DNA of 5,062 nt from Candidatus Sericytochromatia bacterium (lineage in GTDB: Bacteria > Cyanobacteriota > Sericytochromatia > UBA7694 > JACMQJ01), in assembly GCA_014377055.1 (NCBI GenBank), contig JACMQJ010000716.1, positions 1 to 5,062 on the forward strand, read 5' to 3'. A program made the translations under genes and the position numbers. A model generated the notes under the pieces. The model was not told the origin of the DNA, made no database searches, and worked only from the letters and a program-made list of their open reading frames with translations. Positions 1-5,034 of the stretch are shown here, one piece after another. Position 1 is the stretch's first letter. Each line of letters begins with the position of its first letter.

Positions 1-779
1 GTCTTACTAAAATTTAGATGGATATTATGCTCTAAAATTAATAAGTTTTCATCTTCCGCAAAAATACCAAGTTTAGTTAAAAGACTAATAGCATTTTCTT
101 CTATATTTCCTTGATTGATGCCAGCCTCAAGTAATAAACCACTACCATCATGATACCTTTCAGAACGATCGCCTAAAACAGCTATTTCTTTTAAAAGATC
201 AATAAATTTATCTGCACCTTCAGGTTTTTCAATGTTTTTATCTTGACTCCAAATACTTTTAATCCAATTAATTACGTTTTCTCTTAATTTTAACCTTTGT
301 TCTTCAAGTTTTTTTTGTTGGATAATTTGTTCAACTATTTTTTCTGATTTTGGAACAAAAAAGCCATCACTTTTTATATCAAAATAAATACTATCTTCAA
401 TAATTGCTCTTAACATTGATGATCTTGAGTCAGTATTAGCCTCAGAACCAAAGTAGATTTCTGAAAGTTGTCTTAAATCGTATTTACTATCTTCTGACTC
501 ATCTTTCAATAATTCCCATAAATCAGATAAGCTTATATCATTAACTTGATCTTCAATCCTATTGATAACATTATTTAAATCCTGGATCAAATCAACTCTT
601 GATTTATTGACACTCAAAATATGATCTGTGATATGGGATATTTTGTTAACAGGTAAATTAAATTCTTTATTTGAATCATTAATTACCCTGACATTTTTGG
701 CATCAACTTTTAAGCAAAGAACACTGGCAATTCTTTTTTTATCTTTAAATTCAATAACACAGCCTTCTCTTAAAGACAT
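1..779 (-). CDS. RNase II/RNase R-family exoribonuclease, N-terminal part (3' end off the left edge)
   Basis: The minus strand is open from ATG at 779-777 to the window edge: 259 codons plus two bases, no stop. The protein starts MSLREGCVIEFKDKKRIASV, a small beta-rich region (about residues 5-50) like the RNA-binding start of RNase II-type proteins. A helical region follows with the conserved pattern LWELLKDE (87-94), LSEIYFG (105-111), MLRAIIEDSIYF (122-133) and FFVPKSEKIVEQ (140-151), then a charged helix and W172. From memory this order matches the N-terminal half of delta-proteobacterial and cyanobacterial RNB-domain ribonucleases, which degrade RNA 3' to 5'. The catalytic RNB domain with its aspartates would lie left of position 1 and cannot be checked. 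An in-frame TAA lies 36 bases before the ATG with no other usual start codon between. The SD is weak (GTGAG). It is divergent from the gene at 965. Family assignment is fairly confident; activity is inferred. Confidence 0.75.
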   Translation of the reverse strand, partial: MSLREGCVIEFKDKKRIASVLCLKVDAKNVRVINDSNKEFNLPVNKISHITDHILSVNKSRVDLIQDLNNVINRIEDQVNDISLSDLWELLKDESEDSKYDLRQLSEIYFGSEANTDSRSSMLRAIIEDSIYFDIKSDGFFVPKSEKIVEQIIQQKKLEEQRLKLRENVINWIKSIWSQDKNIEKPEGADKFIDLLKEIAVLGDRSERYHDGSGLLLEAGINQGNIEENAISLLTKLGIFAEDENLLILEHNIHLNFSK

Positions 780-964
780 TTGTAGCTCACTTTCAAAAAA
801 TTTGATTTTTACATTTTAACATAGACTATCAAATAATTATTAAAGTTAAATAAAGTTCACTTTTTATATTTGGATACAAAAAAATTAAATTTGGTTATTC
901 AGTAATAATTAGTTATCAGGTTACAATTAGTATAAATTAATATAAGTTAGATTTAAGGTAATAT
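780..964. promoter_or_regulatory. Divergent intergenic region with promoters for the RNase-like gene and the SDR gene
   Basis: This very AT-rich gap separates two genes that start away from each other, so it must hold both promoters unless transcription enters from elsewhere. For the plus-strand gene, TATAAA at 931-936 is a possible -10 box, with only a poor -35 match (TTAGTT, 909-914). On the minus strand TAAAAT (plus 813-818) is a possible -10, also without a clear -35. A TAAGG Shine-Dalgarno at 954-958 lies 6 bases before the ATG at 965. Two 10-base near-tandem units occur (841-860, TAAAGTT repeated; 931-950, TATAA.TTA repeated), but they are probably chance in such DNA. Confidence 0.4.
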
Positions 965-1813
965 ATGGACTTAAAAAATAAAATATGTATTGTAACAGGT
1001 GCAAACTCAGGAATAGGTAAAGTTACAGCTCTTGAAATAGCTAAAATGGGAGCAACTGTTATTATGGTATGTAGAAGTAAAGAGAAAGGCGAAAAAGCTC
1101 TTGAAGAAGTAAAAAATCTTAGCAATAATAAAAATGTAGAACTAATGTTATGTGATTTTGCATCTCAACAATCAATTAGAGATTTTGCAGAAAAATTTAA
1201 GTCAAAATACAAGTATTTGAATATACTTGTTAATAATGCAGGTTTATCTATACCAGAAAAATCAGTTACAAAAGATGGAATAGAAAGCACTTTTGCGACT
1301 AATCATCTTGGATATTTTTTATTAACAAATTTATTACTTGATTTATTAAAGTCTAGCTCACCAGCTAGAATTGTTAATGTTGCCTCTGACGCACATAAGA
1401 CAGCACATATAGACTTTGAAGATATTAATTATGATCGTAAAAAATACAATAGTACCAAAGCTTATTGTGACTCAAAACTTGCAAATGTCTTATTCACTAG
1501 AGAGTTATCAAGAAGATTAAAGGGTACTAATGTTACTGTTAATAGTTTGCATCCAGGAGTAGTAAATAGTAATTTTGCAGCTGGAACAACAGGTATCATG
1601 AGTCTTTTTTTTAAACTATATAAGCCTTTTTTGGTTACCAATGAAAAAGGTGCAGAAACACAAATTTTTCTGGCAACATCTCCAGAAGTTGAGGGAGTTA
1701 CAGGTGAATATTATTCTAAGAAAAAAATTGCTCCTATCGCAAAAGAGGCAAAAGATGAAGATGTAGCCAAACGCTTATGGGACGTAAGTGAGAAGATGGT
1801 AAGTTTAAAATAA
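965..1813 (+). CDS. Short-chain dehydrogenase/reductase (SDR), retinol-dehydrogenase-like
   Basis: This 282-residue protein is a complete classical SDR. It shows the Rossmann dinucleotide motif TGANSGIG (residues 11-18), Arg37 after the second beta strand (MVCRSK), D64 ending the third strand (LCDF), NNAG at 90-93, and the catalytic set Asn113, Ser141 (VNVAS), Tyr167 and Lys171 (YCDSK). HPG at 196-198 follows. The basic residues after beta-2 favour NADP(H). Overall it resembles the retinol dehydrogenase/WWOX/protochlorophyllide-reductase-like branch (RDH11-14 type), which reduces or oxidises hydrophobic carbonyls or alcohols. The true substrate cannot be read from the sequence. There is no signal peptide, so it is cytosolic, perhaps membrane-associated. 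The start is firm: TAAGG 6 bases upstream, and an in-frame TAA at 959-961 excludes a longer form. It is a single-gene unit, divergent from the RNase-like gene and convergent with the deacetylase gene. Confidence 0.93.
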   Translation: MDLKNKICIVTGANSGIGKVTALEIAKMGATVIMVCRSKEKGEKALEEVKNLSNNKNVELMLCDFASQQSIRDFAEKFKSKYKYLNILVNNAGLSIPEKSVTKDGIESTFATNHLGYFLLTNLLLDLLKSSSPARIVNVASDAHKTAHIDFEDINYDRKKYNSTKAYCDSKLANVLFTRELSRRLKGTNVTVNSLHPGVVNSNFAAGTTGIMSLFFKLYKPFLVTNEKGAETQIFLATSPEVEGVTGEYYSKKKIAPIAKEAKDEDVAKRLWDVSEKMVSLK

Positions 1814-1829
1814 GTTATATTTTAAACTT
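1801..1829 (+). terminator. Perfect 12-bp AT-rich hairpin across the SDR stop codon
   Basis: Arms 1801-1812 and 1818-1829 are perfectly complementary with a 5-base loop (1813-1817). The left arm contains the last two codons and most of the TAA stop (1811-1813). A 12-bp perfect stem with so short a loop is unlikely by chance even in this AT-rich DNA. However, the stem has only one C-G pair and no T-run follows, so it is not a classic intrinsic terminator. It may instead stabilise the mRNA 3' end or assist termination at the A/T element just downstream. Confidence 0.4.
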
Positions 1830-1839
1830 CTAATAGATA

Positions 1840-1871
1840 CTCAAAAAAATTATATATCTGATTTTTTTGGG
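1840..1871. terminator. Possible bidirectional A-tract/T-tract terminator between convergent genes
   Basis: CAAAAAAAT (1842-1850) and ATTTTTTTG (1861-1869) form inverted arms around a 10-base loop. The pairing extends by a T-G wobble (1841/1870) and a C-G pair (1840/1871). Either strand reads an A-run followed by a U-run, in the right place to end both the SDR transcript and the opposing deacetylase transcript. The stem is nearly all A-T, hence weak, so function is uncertain. Confidence 0.35.
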
Positions 1872-1933
1872 AAATAATAGTGGTGGCTGAACTTTTGAGT
1901 TTTATTTTTGGTAATATTCTTAGTTTTAAAATT

Positions 1934-1967
1934 TAGCTAAAAATCTATTGAAAGATACTTTTAGCTA
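1934..1967 (-). terminator. 9-bp inverted repeat around the deacetylase stop codon
   Basis: TAGCTAAAA (1934-1942) and TTTTAGCTA (1959-1967) are perfect inverted arms with a 16-base loop that holds the TAG stop of the deacetylase gene (1945-1947). In the minus-strand transcript the hairpin is followed by AAUUUUAAAA, a poor U-tract. It could be a weak terminator or a chance repeat; a 9-bp pair with a loop this long is expected roughly once in a window of this composition. Confidence 0.25.
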
Positions 1968-2865
1968 CTTTGTATGTATTACAATGAGCGTCTACAATTT
2001 GATTAATATCTTTGGAATAGCCACCACCCATAACAACTGTAACAGGTAAATTATATTTTTTGGCAGTCTCAAAAACATATCTATCTCTTAATTGACAACC
2101 TTCTTTAGAAACACTAATTCTACCAAATTTATCCCCCTCAAGTATATCAACACCTGAGATATAGAAGATAAAATCAGGCTTAAAGTCATTTATTATCTTT
2201 GGCAAGTTTTCTTTTAATAATTCAAGATATATCTTATCTGAAGTCTTATCTGGTAAAGGTATATCAAGATTTGAAACCTCTTTTTTTAAGGGGAAATTTT
2301 TTTCTCCGTGCATACTAAAAGTAAAAACATTTTCATTATGTTCAAATATTTTTGCGTTACCATTTCCTTGATGTACATCAAGGTCAACGATTAGTACTTT
2401 TTGAACATAACTATTTTTCAATAGATAATTTGTAGCAACAGCAATATCATTTAAAATACAAAAACCTGAGCCTGAGTCACGATAAGCATGATGCGTTCCG
2501 CCAGCTATATTAAAGGAAATATCATTTTTCATTGCAAAAAAGCAACAATCTAATGTACCTTGTGTAATTATCAATTCTCTATCGATTAATTCTTTAGAAA
2601 GAGGAAAACCTATTTTTCTGATTTCTTGATAACTTAATTCCAGATTTATTAGTCGGTTTATATAATCTTTAGAGTGAGTTAACTCAACTATGGATAGATC
2701 TATTTTTTGAGGTGCAAAAAAATTATCTAATTTTATAACATTATCTTCTAATAATTTTTCTGGGATCAACTTATATTTTTGTATTGGGAAAGGGTGCTTT
2801 TCTGGAAGTTGTAAAATATACTCCTCAGAAAAAGCAATCATCGTCTTTTTTGATTCTTGAACCAT
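1945..2865 (-). CDS. Class IV (HDAC11-like) zinc-dependent deacetylase / deacylase
   Basis: The 306-residue product is a complete arginase-fold histone-deacetylase-family hydrolase. By analogy with human HDACs, the catalytic dyad is His125-His126 (GGTHHA), the zinc ligands are Asp163 and His165 (DLDVHQGNG) and Asp240 (SGVDILEGD), and Tyr283 (GGGYS) is the transition-state tyrosine. LPEKHPFPIQKY (20-31), FCILNDIAVA (135-144), FSMHGEKNFP (183-192) and GRISVSKEGCQLRD (248-261) are typical of class IV, which includes HDAC11 and many bacterial proteins. Human HDAC11 is a strong lysine defatty-acylase; bacterial members may act on acyl-lysine, polyamines or other amides, so the substrate is open. 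It starts 2 bases after the desaturase stop and is almost certainly co-transcribed and translationally coupled. The SD is weak (CTAAGA overlapping the stop). Met9 (codon at 2841-2839) is an alternative start, since homologues as I recall them begin near there. Confidence 0.93.
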   Translation of the reverse strand: MVQESKKTMIAFSEEYILQLPEKHPFPIQKYKLIPEKLLEDNVIKLDNFFAPQKIDLSIVELTHSKDYINRLINLELSYQEIRKIGFPLSKELIDRELIITQGTLDCCFFAMKNDISFNIAGGTHHAYRDSGSGFCILNDIAVATNYLLKNSYVQKVLIVDLDVHQGNGNAKIFEHNENVFTFSMHGEKNFPLKKEVSNLDIPLPDKTSDKIYLELLKENLPKIINDFKPDFIFYISGVDILEGDKFGRISVSKEGCQLRDRYVFETAKKYNLPVTVVMGGGYSKDINQIVDAHCNTYKVAKSIFQ

Positions 2866-2867
2866 TC

Positions 2868-3599
2868 TTAGGTACTTTTGTTTATTCCTAATTTGGCCAA
2901 CATATTTTCTATTTTTCTGAAAAAATGTATCTTTTCTAAAAATGGATTATTTAAACCATGAGTTATACAATAATTATTACTAAAAGGTCTAGTATGATGT
3001 ATGTTGTGATGCTCAGGATTTAAAATAACTTTATGTTTTTGTAAAAACTTTATTGTATTAGAAACTTTTTCTGGCTCAAGATGTGCCCACTTGTGAAATT
3101 GATTGGTTAAAGCTGTCAAAAGTATTATCATTCCATAAGTAAATCCAATTGAAGAAGCAATTAAAGAACTAGGATACTTAATTAAAACACTTATTGCTAG
3201 AGGCAATGTAAATAAACCAACAAGAGCAACATGACCAACAGTAAAAACAAAAGGACTAATACATAAATCTTTTGGATAGGTGTGATGTGAACGAAAGTTT
3301 CTGATTAACGTTTGACCAAACAAAGGGGTGTTAACAGTTCCATAAGTGTCACATAACCAATGTACTATACCTGTTAAAAAATCACTCGCAACCCAAGCAA
3401 TAGGCAATGATAATAATAAAAACCAAAGAGTATTTTGATGATACATATTTATTAAAGAATAAGCAATAGTAGCAACAAATAAAAAAGGAAAAGCTATTAC
3501 AGAAGCATGTAATATAATTGACATGACTAATCCAGGATCTTCTTCTTCCCCGCTATATCCCTCAGGTATTAATTGCATTTTTTTTTGTTCAGAGAGCAT
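2868..3599 (-). CDS. Kua/TMEM189/CarF-family membrane desaturase (PEDS1/FAD4-like)
   Basis: A 243-residue integral membrane protein with about four hydrophobic segments (roughly 27-51, 57-80, 116-140, 144-165) and the histidine clusters of the Kua family: DFLTGIVHWLCDTYG (73-87), FRSHHTYP (102-109), NQFHKWAH (166-173) and PEHHNIHH (195-202), then YCITHGLNNP (210-219) and LEKIHFFRKIE (221-231). These histidines should bind a di-iron centre. Family members are PEDS1/CarF, which introduces the vinyl-ether bond of plasmalogens, and plant FAD4, which makes a trans-3 acyl double bond in phosphatidylglycerol; both need oxygen. The C-terminal third looks closest to PEDS1, whereas the stretch after HHTYP lacks the PEDS1 signature (see findings), so the reaction is unresolved. 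The start is firm: AGGA (plus 3607-3610) lies 7 bases before the ATG and an in-frame TAG precedes it. First gene of an operon with the HDAC11-like gene. Confidence 0.88.
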   Translation of the reverse strand: MLSEQKKMQLIPEGYSGEEEDPGLVMSIILHASVIAFPFLFVATIAYSLINMYHQNTLWFLLLSLPIAWVASDFLTGIVHWLCDTYGTVNTPLFGQTLIRNFRSHHTYPKDLCISPFVFTVGHVALVGLFTLPLAISVLIKYPSSLIASSIGFTYGMIILLTALTNQFHKWAHLEPEKVSNTIKFLQKHKVILNPEHHNIHHTRPFSNNYCITHGLNNPFLEKIHFFRKIENMLAKLGINKST

Positions 3600-3617
3600 T
3601 AAATTTTCCTAAAAAAC

Positions 3618-3665
3618 AATGTATTTTAACTCAATACATTCTAACTTATAAGTTATCTATGTAGA
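3618..3665 (-). promoter_or_regulatory. Putative promoter and inverted repeats upstream of the desaturase-deacetylase operon
   Basis: Two -10 candidates are visible on the minus strand. TAGAAT (plus 3638-3643) has TCTACA (plus 3660-3665) 16 bases upstream as a -35. TAAAAT (plus 3623-3628) has no good -35. A perfect 14-bp palindrome, TAACTTATAAGTTA, occupies 3642-3655 between the first pair of boxes. An 8-bp inverted repeat (3618-3625 and 3633-3640, 7-base spacer) brackets the second -10. Either could be an operator, but short palindromes of this size are expected by chance here. Confidence 0.35.
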
Positions 3666-3699
3666 AAATATTCTTGCATTCTTTAGATTATTTTTATAT

Positions 3700-3740
3700 C
3701 ATTGAACTGTAAACAACTAAATTATATTTACAGTTTAATG
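3700..3740 (-). terminator. 14-bp imperfect hairpin downstream of the cupin gene
   Basis: Arms 3700-3713 and 3727-3740 pair at 13 of 14 positions around a 13-base loop, starting 20 bases after the cupin stop codon. The one mismatch (3704/3736) is G-U on the plus strand but C-A on the minus strand. The position suits the end of the cupin transcript, separating it from the desaturase operon, but there is no U-run immediately after it. Terminator or mRNA 3'-end stabiliser is the likeliest reading. Confidence 0.45.
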
Positions 3741-3760
3741 TTAGCTTTCAATCAATAACA

Positions 3761-4123
3761 TTAAGACTCACGATTAACATTATCCATAGAAAAAGCAGGT
3801 ATACACATTGACCAATATTCAGCTTCTTGATCAAAAGGGTTAGAATATCTTACTCTTGCACCTTTTTTAACTAACAATGATTCTCCTGCACTAACTTCTA
3901 TTCTTTCTCCATCAACTTCTATTACTTTCTTACCTTTAACCATCATTGTAACTTCATCAAAAGTAGGGTTTTGATATGGCTCTGACCAATTAGGTGGAGC
4001 TATCATGTGAGCTATACTAAAGTTTTCATTTTTGGTAGTTGCTAATCCAAAATGTTCTTCTATTAATTTGTTATCAGTAGTAGGAACTATAAATGGAGCT
4101 GTTTGTTTAAAATAATTTGTCAT
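3761..4123 (-). CDS. Small single-domain cupin protein lacking canonical metal-binding histidines
   Basis: With the start at ATG 4123-4121 the product is 120 residues, the usual size of a single-domain cupin, and probably cytosolic (no signal peptide). An upstream in-frame ATG at 4156 would add 11 residues, but GAGGT (plus 4131-4135) sits 7 bases before the 4123 start, so the shorter form is chosen. The beta-barrel motifs are recognisable: motif 1 as PPNWSEPYQNPTFDEVTMMVKG (split: PPNWSEPYQ 43-51, FDEVTMMVKG 55-64) and motif 2 as AGESLLVKKGARVRYSN (79-95). The conserved Glu57 and Asn95 are present, but the histidines normally at the HxH of motif 1 and the single His of motif 2 (here Val91) are absent. 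It ends with CIPAFSMDNVNRE (107-119), which I recall from a cupin group of unknown function. No substrate can be named. It is divergent from the menG-like gene. Confidence 0.8.
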   Translation of the reverse strand: MTNYFKQTAPFIVPTTDNKLIEEHFGLATTKNENFSIAHMIAPPNWSEPYQNPTFDEVTMMVKGKKVIEVDGERIEVSAGESLLVKKGARVRYSNPFDQEAEYWSMCIPAFSMDNVNRES

Positions 4124-4130
4124 CAAGATA

Positions 4131-4135
4131 ACCTC
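4131..4135 (-). promoter_or_regulatory. Shine-Dalgarno GAGGT that fixes the cupin start
   Basis: The plus bases ACCTC read GAGGT on the minus strand, 7 bases before ATG 4123-4121. The upstream ATG at 4156 has no comparable site and overlaps the likely -10 box and transcription start, so it should not be translated. Confidence 0.75.
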
Positions 4136-4139
4136 ATTA

Positions 4140-4164
4140 AAACTATAAATTATCATTATAGTTT
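4140..4164 (-). promoter_or_regulatory. Cupin promoter: TATAAT inside a 9-bp inverted repeat (possible operator)
   Basis: A consensus -10 box, TATAAT, lies on the minus strand at plus 4155-4160, which would start transcription near 4148, about 13 bases before the SD. The -35 region is poor. AAACTATAA (4140-4148) and TTATAGTTT (4156-4164) form a perfect inverted repeat with a 7-base spacer covering the -10 and the expected +1. A protein bound there would block the promoter, and the transcript could not form the hairpin because its first arm is mostly untranscribed. Promoter likely, operator speculative. Confidence 0.45.
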
Positions 4165-4280
4165 AATTTCATCTAAAAGATAGATTAAATAATATTAGCT
4201 ACGCTTGTTTAATAAGCTTATTTATAGCAAACTGTAGTATATTTTAAGTAGTGAATAAATTATAGAGAAATGTTTAGATT
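4165..4280 (+). promoter_or_regulatory. Upstream region of the ubiE/menG-like gene, promoter not resolved
   Basis: This divergent gap contains a perfect 12-bp palindrome AATAAGCTTATT (4211-4222). TATATT (4238-4243) is a possible -10, but no acceptable -35 lies 16-18 bases upstream. The SD for the gene at 4281 is weak: AGAGAAA (4264-4270) is further from the ATG than usual. Nothing here identifies a known regulatory element. Confidence 0.25.
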
Positions 4281-5027
4281 ATGAAAATTAAAGTAAATAA
4301 AGAGTCTGTAGAACTTGATTCTCAGGTAAAAGAAAAAAGCCATTATGTTCACGGCATGTTTTCTGATATAGCACCAAAGTATGACTTTTTTAATGATGTT
4401 ATTAGCTTTGGTATGCACAGAGGATGGAAAAAATTTGTTGTAAAAAAAGCTAATTTAAAAGAAGGAGATACAGCTCTTGATTTATGCACAGGAACAGGAG
4501 ACATTGCTTTTAAACTTGCTGAAAAAGTTGGTAAAACAGGAAAAGTAAATGGTATAGATTTTGTTTCAAATATGATTGATATTGCGAATGTCAGAGCAAA
4601 AGAAAAAAATCCTCTTCATAATGTTACTTTTGAGGTTGGTGATGCGATGAAAATAGATTTTGCGGATAATATGTTTGATGCTGTTACTGTCAGTTATGGT
4701 CTTAGAAATGTCCAAGATATACCAACTGCTGTCAAAGAGATGGTTAGAGTTGCCAAACCAGGTGGACGAATTATCTCACTTGATCTAGGTAAACCCAAGA
4801 TACCTGTCTATAAAGAGTTTTATTACTTCTACTTTTACAAGATAATGCCTCTTATTACCAGTGTTTTTCAAGGTAAAAAAGATGCTTATAACTATTTACC
4901 AAATTCTTTAGATGAATTTCCTGCTCAAGAAGGACTAATTAGAATTATGAAAGAAGCAGGTCTTAAGGATGTAAAATGTTATGAGTTTGCAGGCGGGGCA
5001 ACTGCAATACACGTAGGTATAAAATAA
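4281..5027 (+). CDS. menG: UbiE/MenG demethylmenaquinone (or ubiquinone/plastoquinone-type) C-methyltransferase
   Basis: The 248-residue product has the normal length and all signatures of the UbiE/MenG family, SAM-dependent enzymes that C-methylate the ring in the late steps of menaquinone, ubiquinone or phylloquinone synthesis. Seen here: FSDIAPKYDFFNDVISFGMHRGWK (split: FSDIAPKYDFFND 27-39, SFGMHRGWK 42-50), the SAM-binding loop LDLCTGTGD (66-74), acidic Asp93 at the end of beta-2 (GIDF), GDA (120-122), YGLRNV (139-144), KPGG (159-162), and the C-terminal YLPNSLDEFPAQEGL (205-219) and AIHVGIK (242-248). No residue appears lost. Whether the substrate is a naphthoquinone or benzoquinone cannot be decided; no other quinone gene is in the window. 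An in-frame TAG at 4275-4277 makes ATG 4281 the only usual start. It probably acts in the cytoplasm at the membrane face. Confidence 0.95.
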   Translation: MKIKVNKESVELDSQVKEKSHYVHGMFSDIAPKYDFFNDVISFGMHRGWKKFVVKKANLKEGDTALDLCTGTGDIAFKLAEKVGKTGKVNGIDFVSNMIDIANVRAKEKNPLHNVTFEVGDAMKIDFADNMFDAVTVSYGLRNVQDIPTAVKEMVRVAKPGGRIISLDLGKPKIPVYKEFYYFYFYKIMPLITSVFQGKKDAYNYLPNSLDEFPAQEGLIRIMKEAGLKDVKCYEFAGGATAIHVGIK

Positions 5028-5034
5028 ATATCTA

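Noticed and set aside
628..819. Plus-strand open frame of 63 codons
   Set aside because: It lies antisense to the RNase-like gene, has low-complexity Leu/Ser/Thr-rich content, and the opposite strand gives a recognisable conserved protein over the same bases.
841..860. 10-base near-tandem repeat of TAAAGTT (and a similar one at 931-950)
   Set aside because: Two imperfect copies of low-complexity AT-rich sequence are expected by chance and no further copies follow.
937..1125. Minus-strand open frame of 62 codons
   Set aside because: It overlaps the start of the SDR gene, including its dinucleotide-binding motif, on the opposite strand and resembles no family.
4124..4156. Eleven-residue N-terminal extension of the cupin from the ATG at 4156
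   Set aside because: That ATG overlaps the TATAAT box, has no SD, and a strong GAGGT precedes the internal ATG at 4123.
4211..4222. Perfect 12-bp palindrome AATAAGCTTATT upstream of the menG-like gene
   Set aside because: Palindromes of this length are expected in 5 kb of such composition, and it does not align with a convincing promoter; mentioned only in the region entry.
4270..4284. Four-codon leader (ATG at 4270, TGA overlapping the menG-like ATG)
   Set aside because: It would give an ATGA overlap, but its purine-rich stretch abuts the ATG too closely to act as an SD and such a short frame is easily chance.
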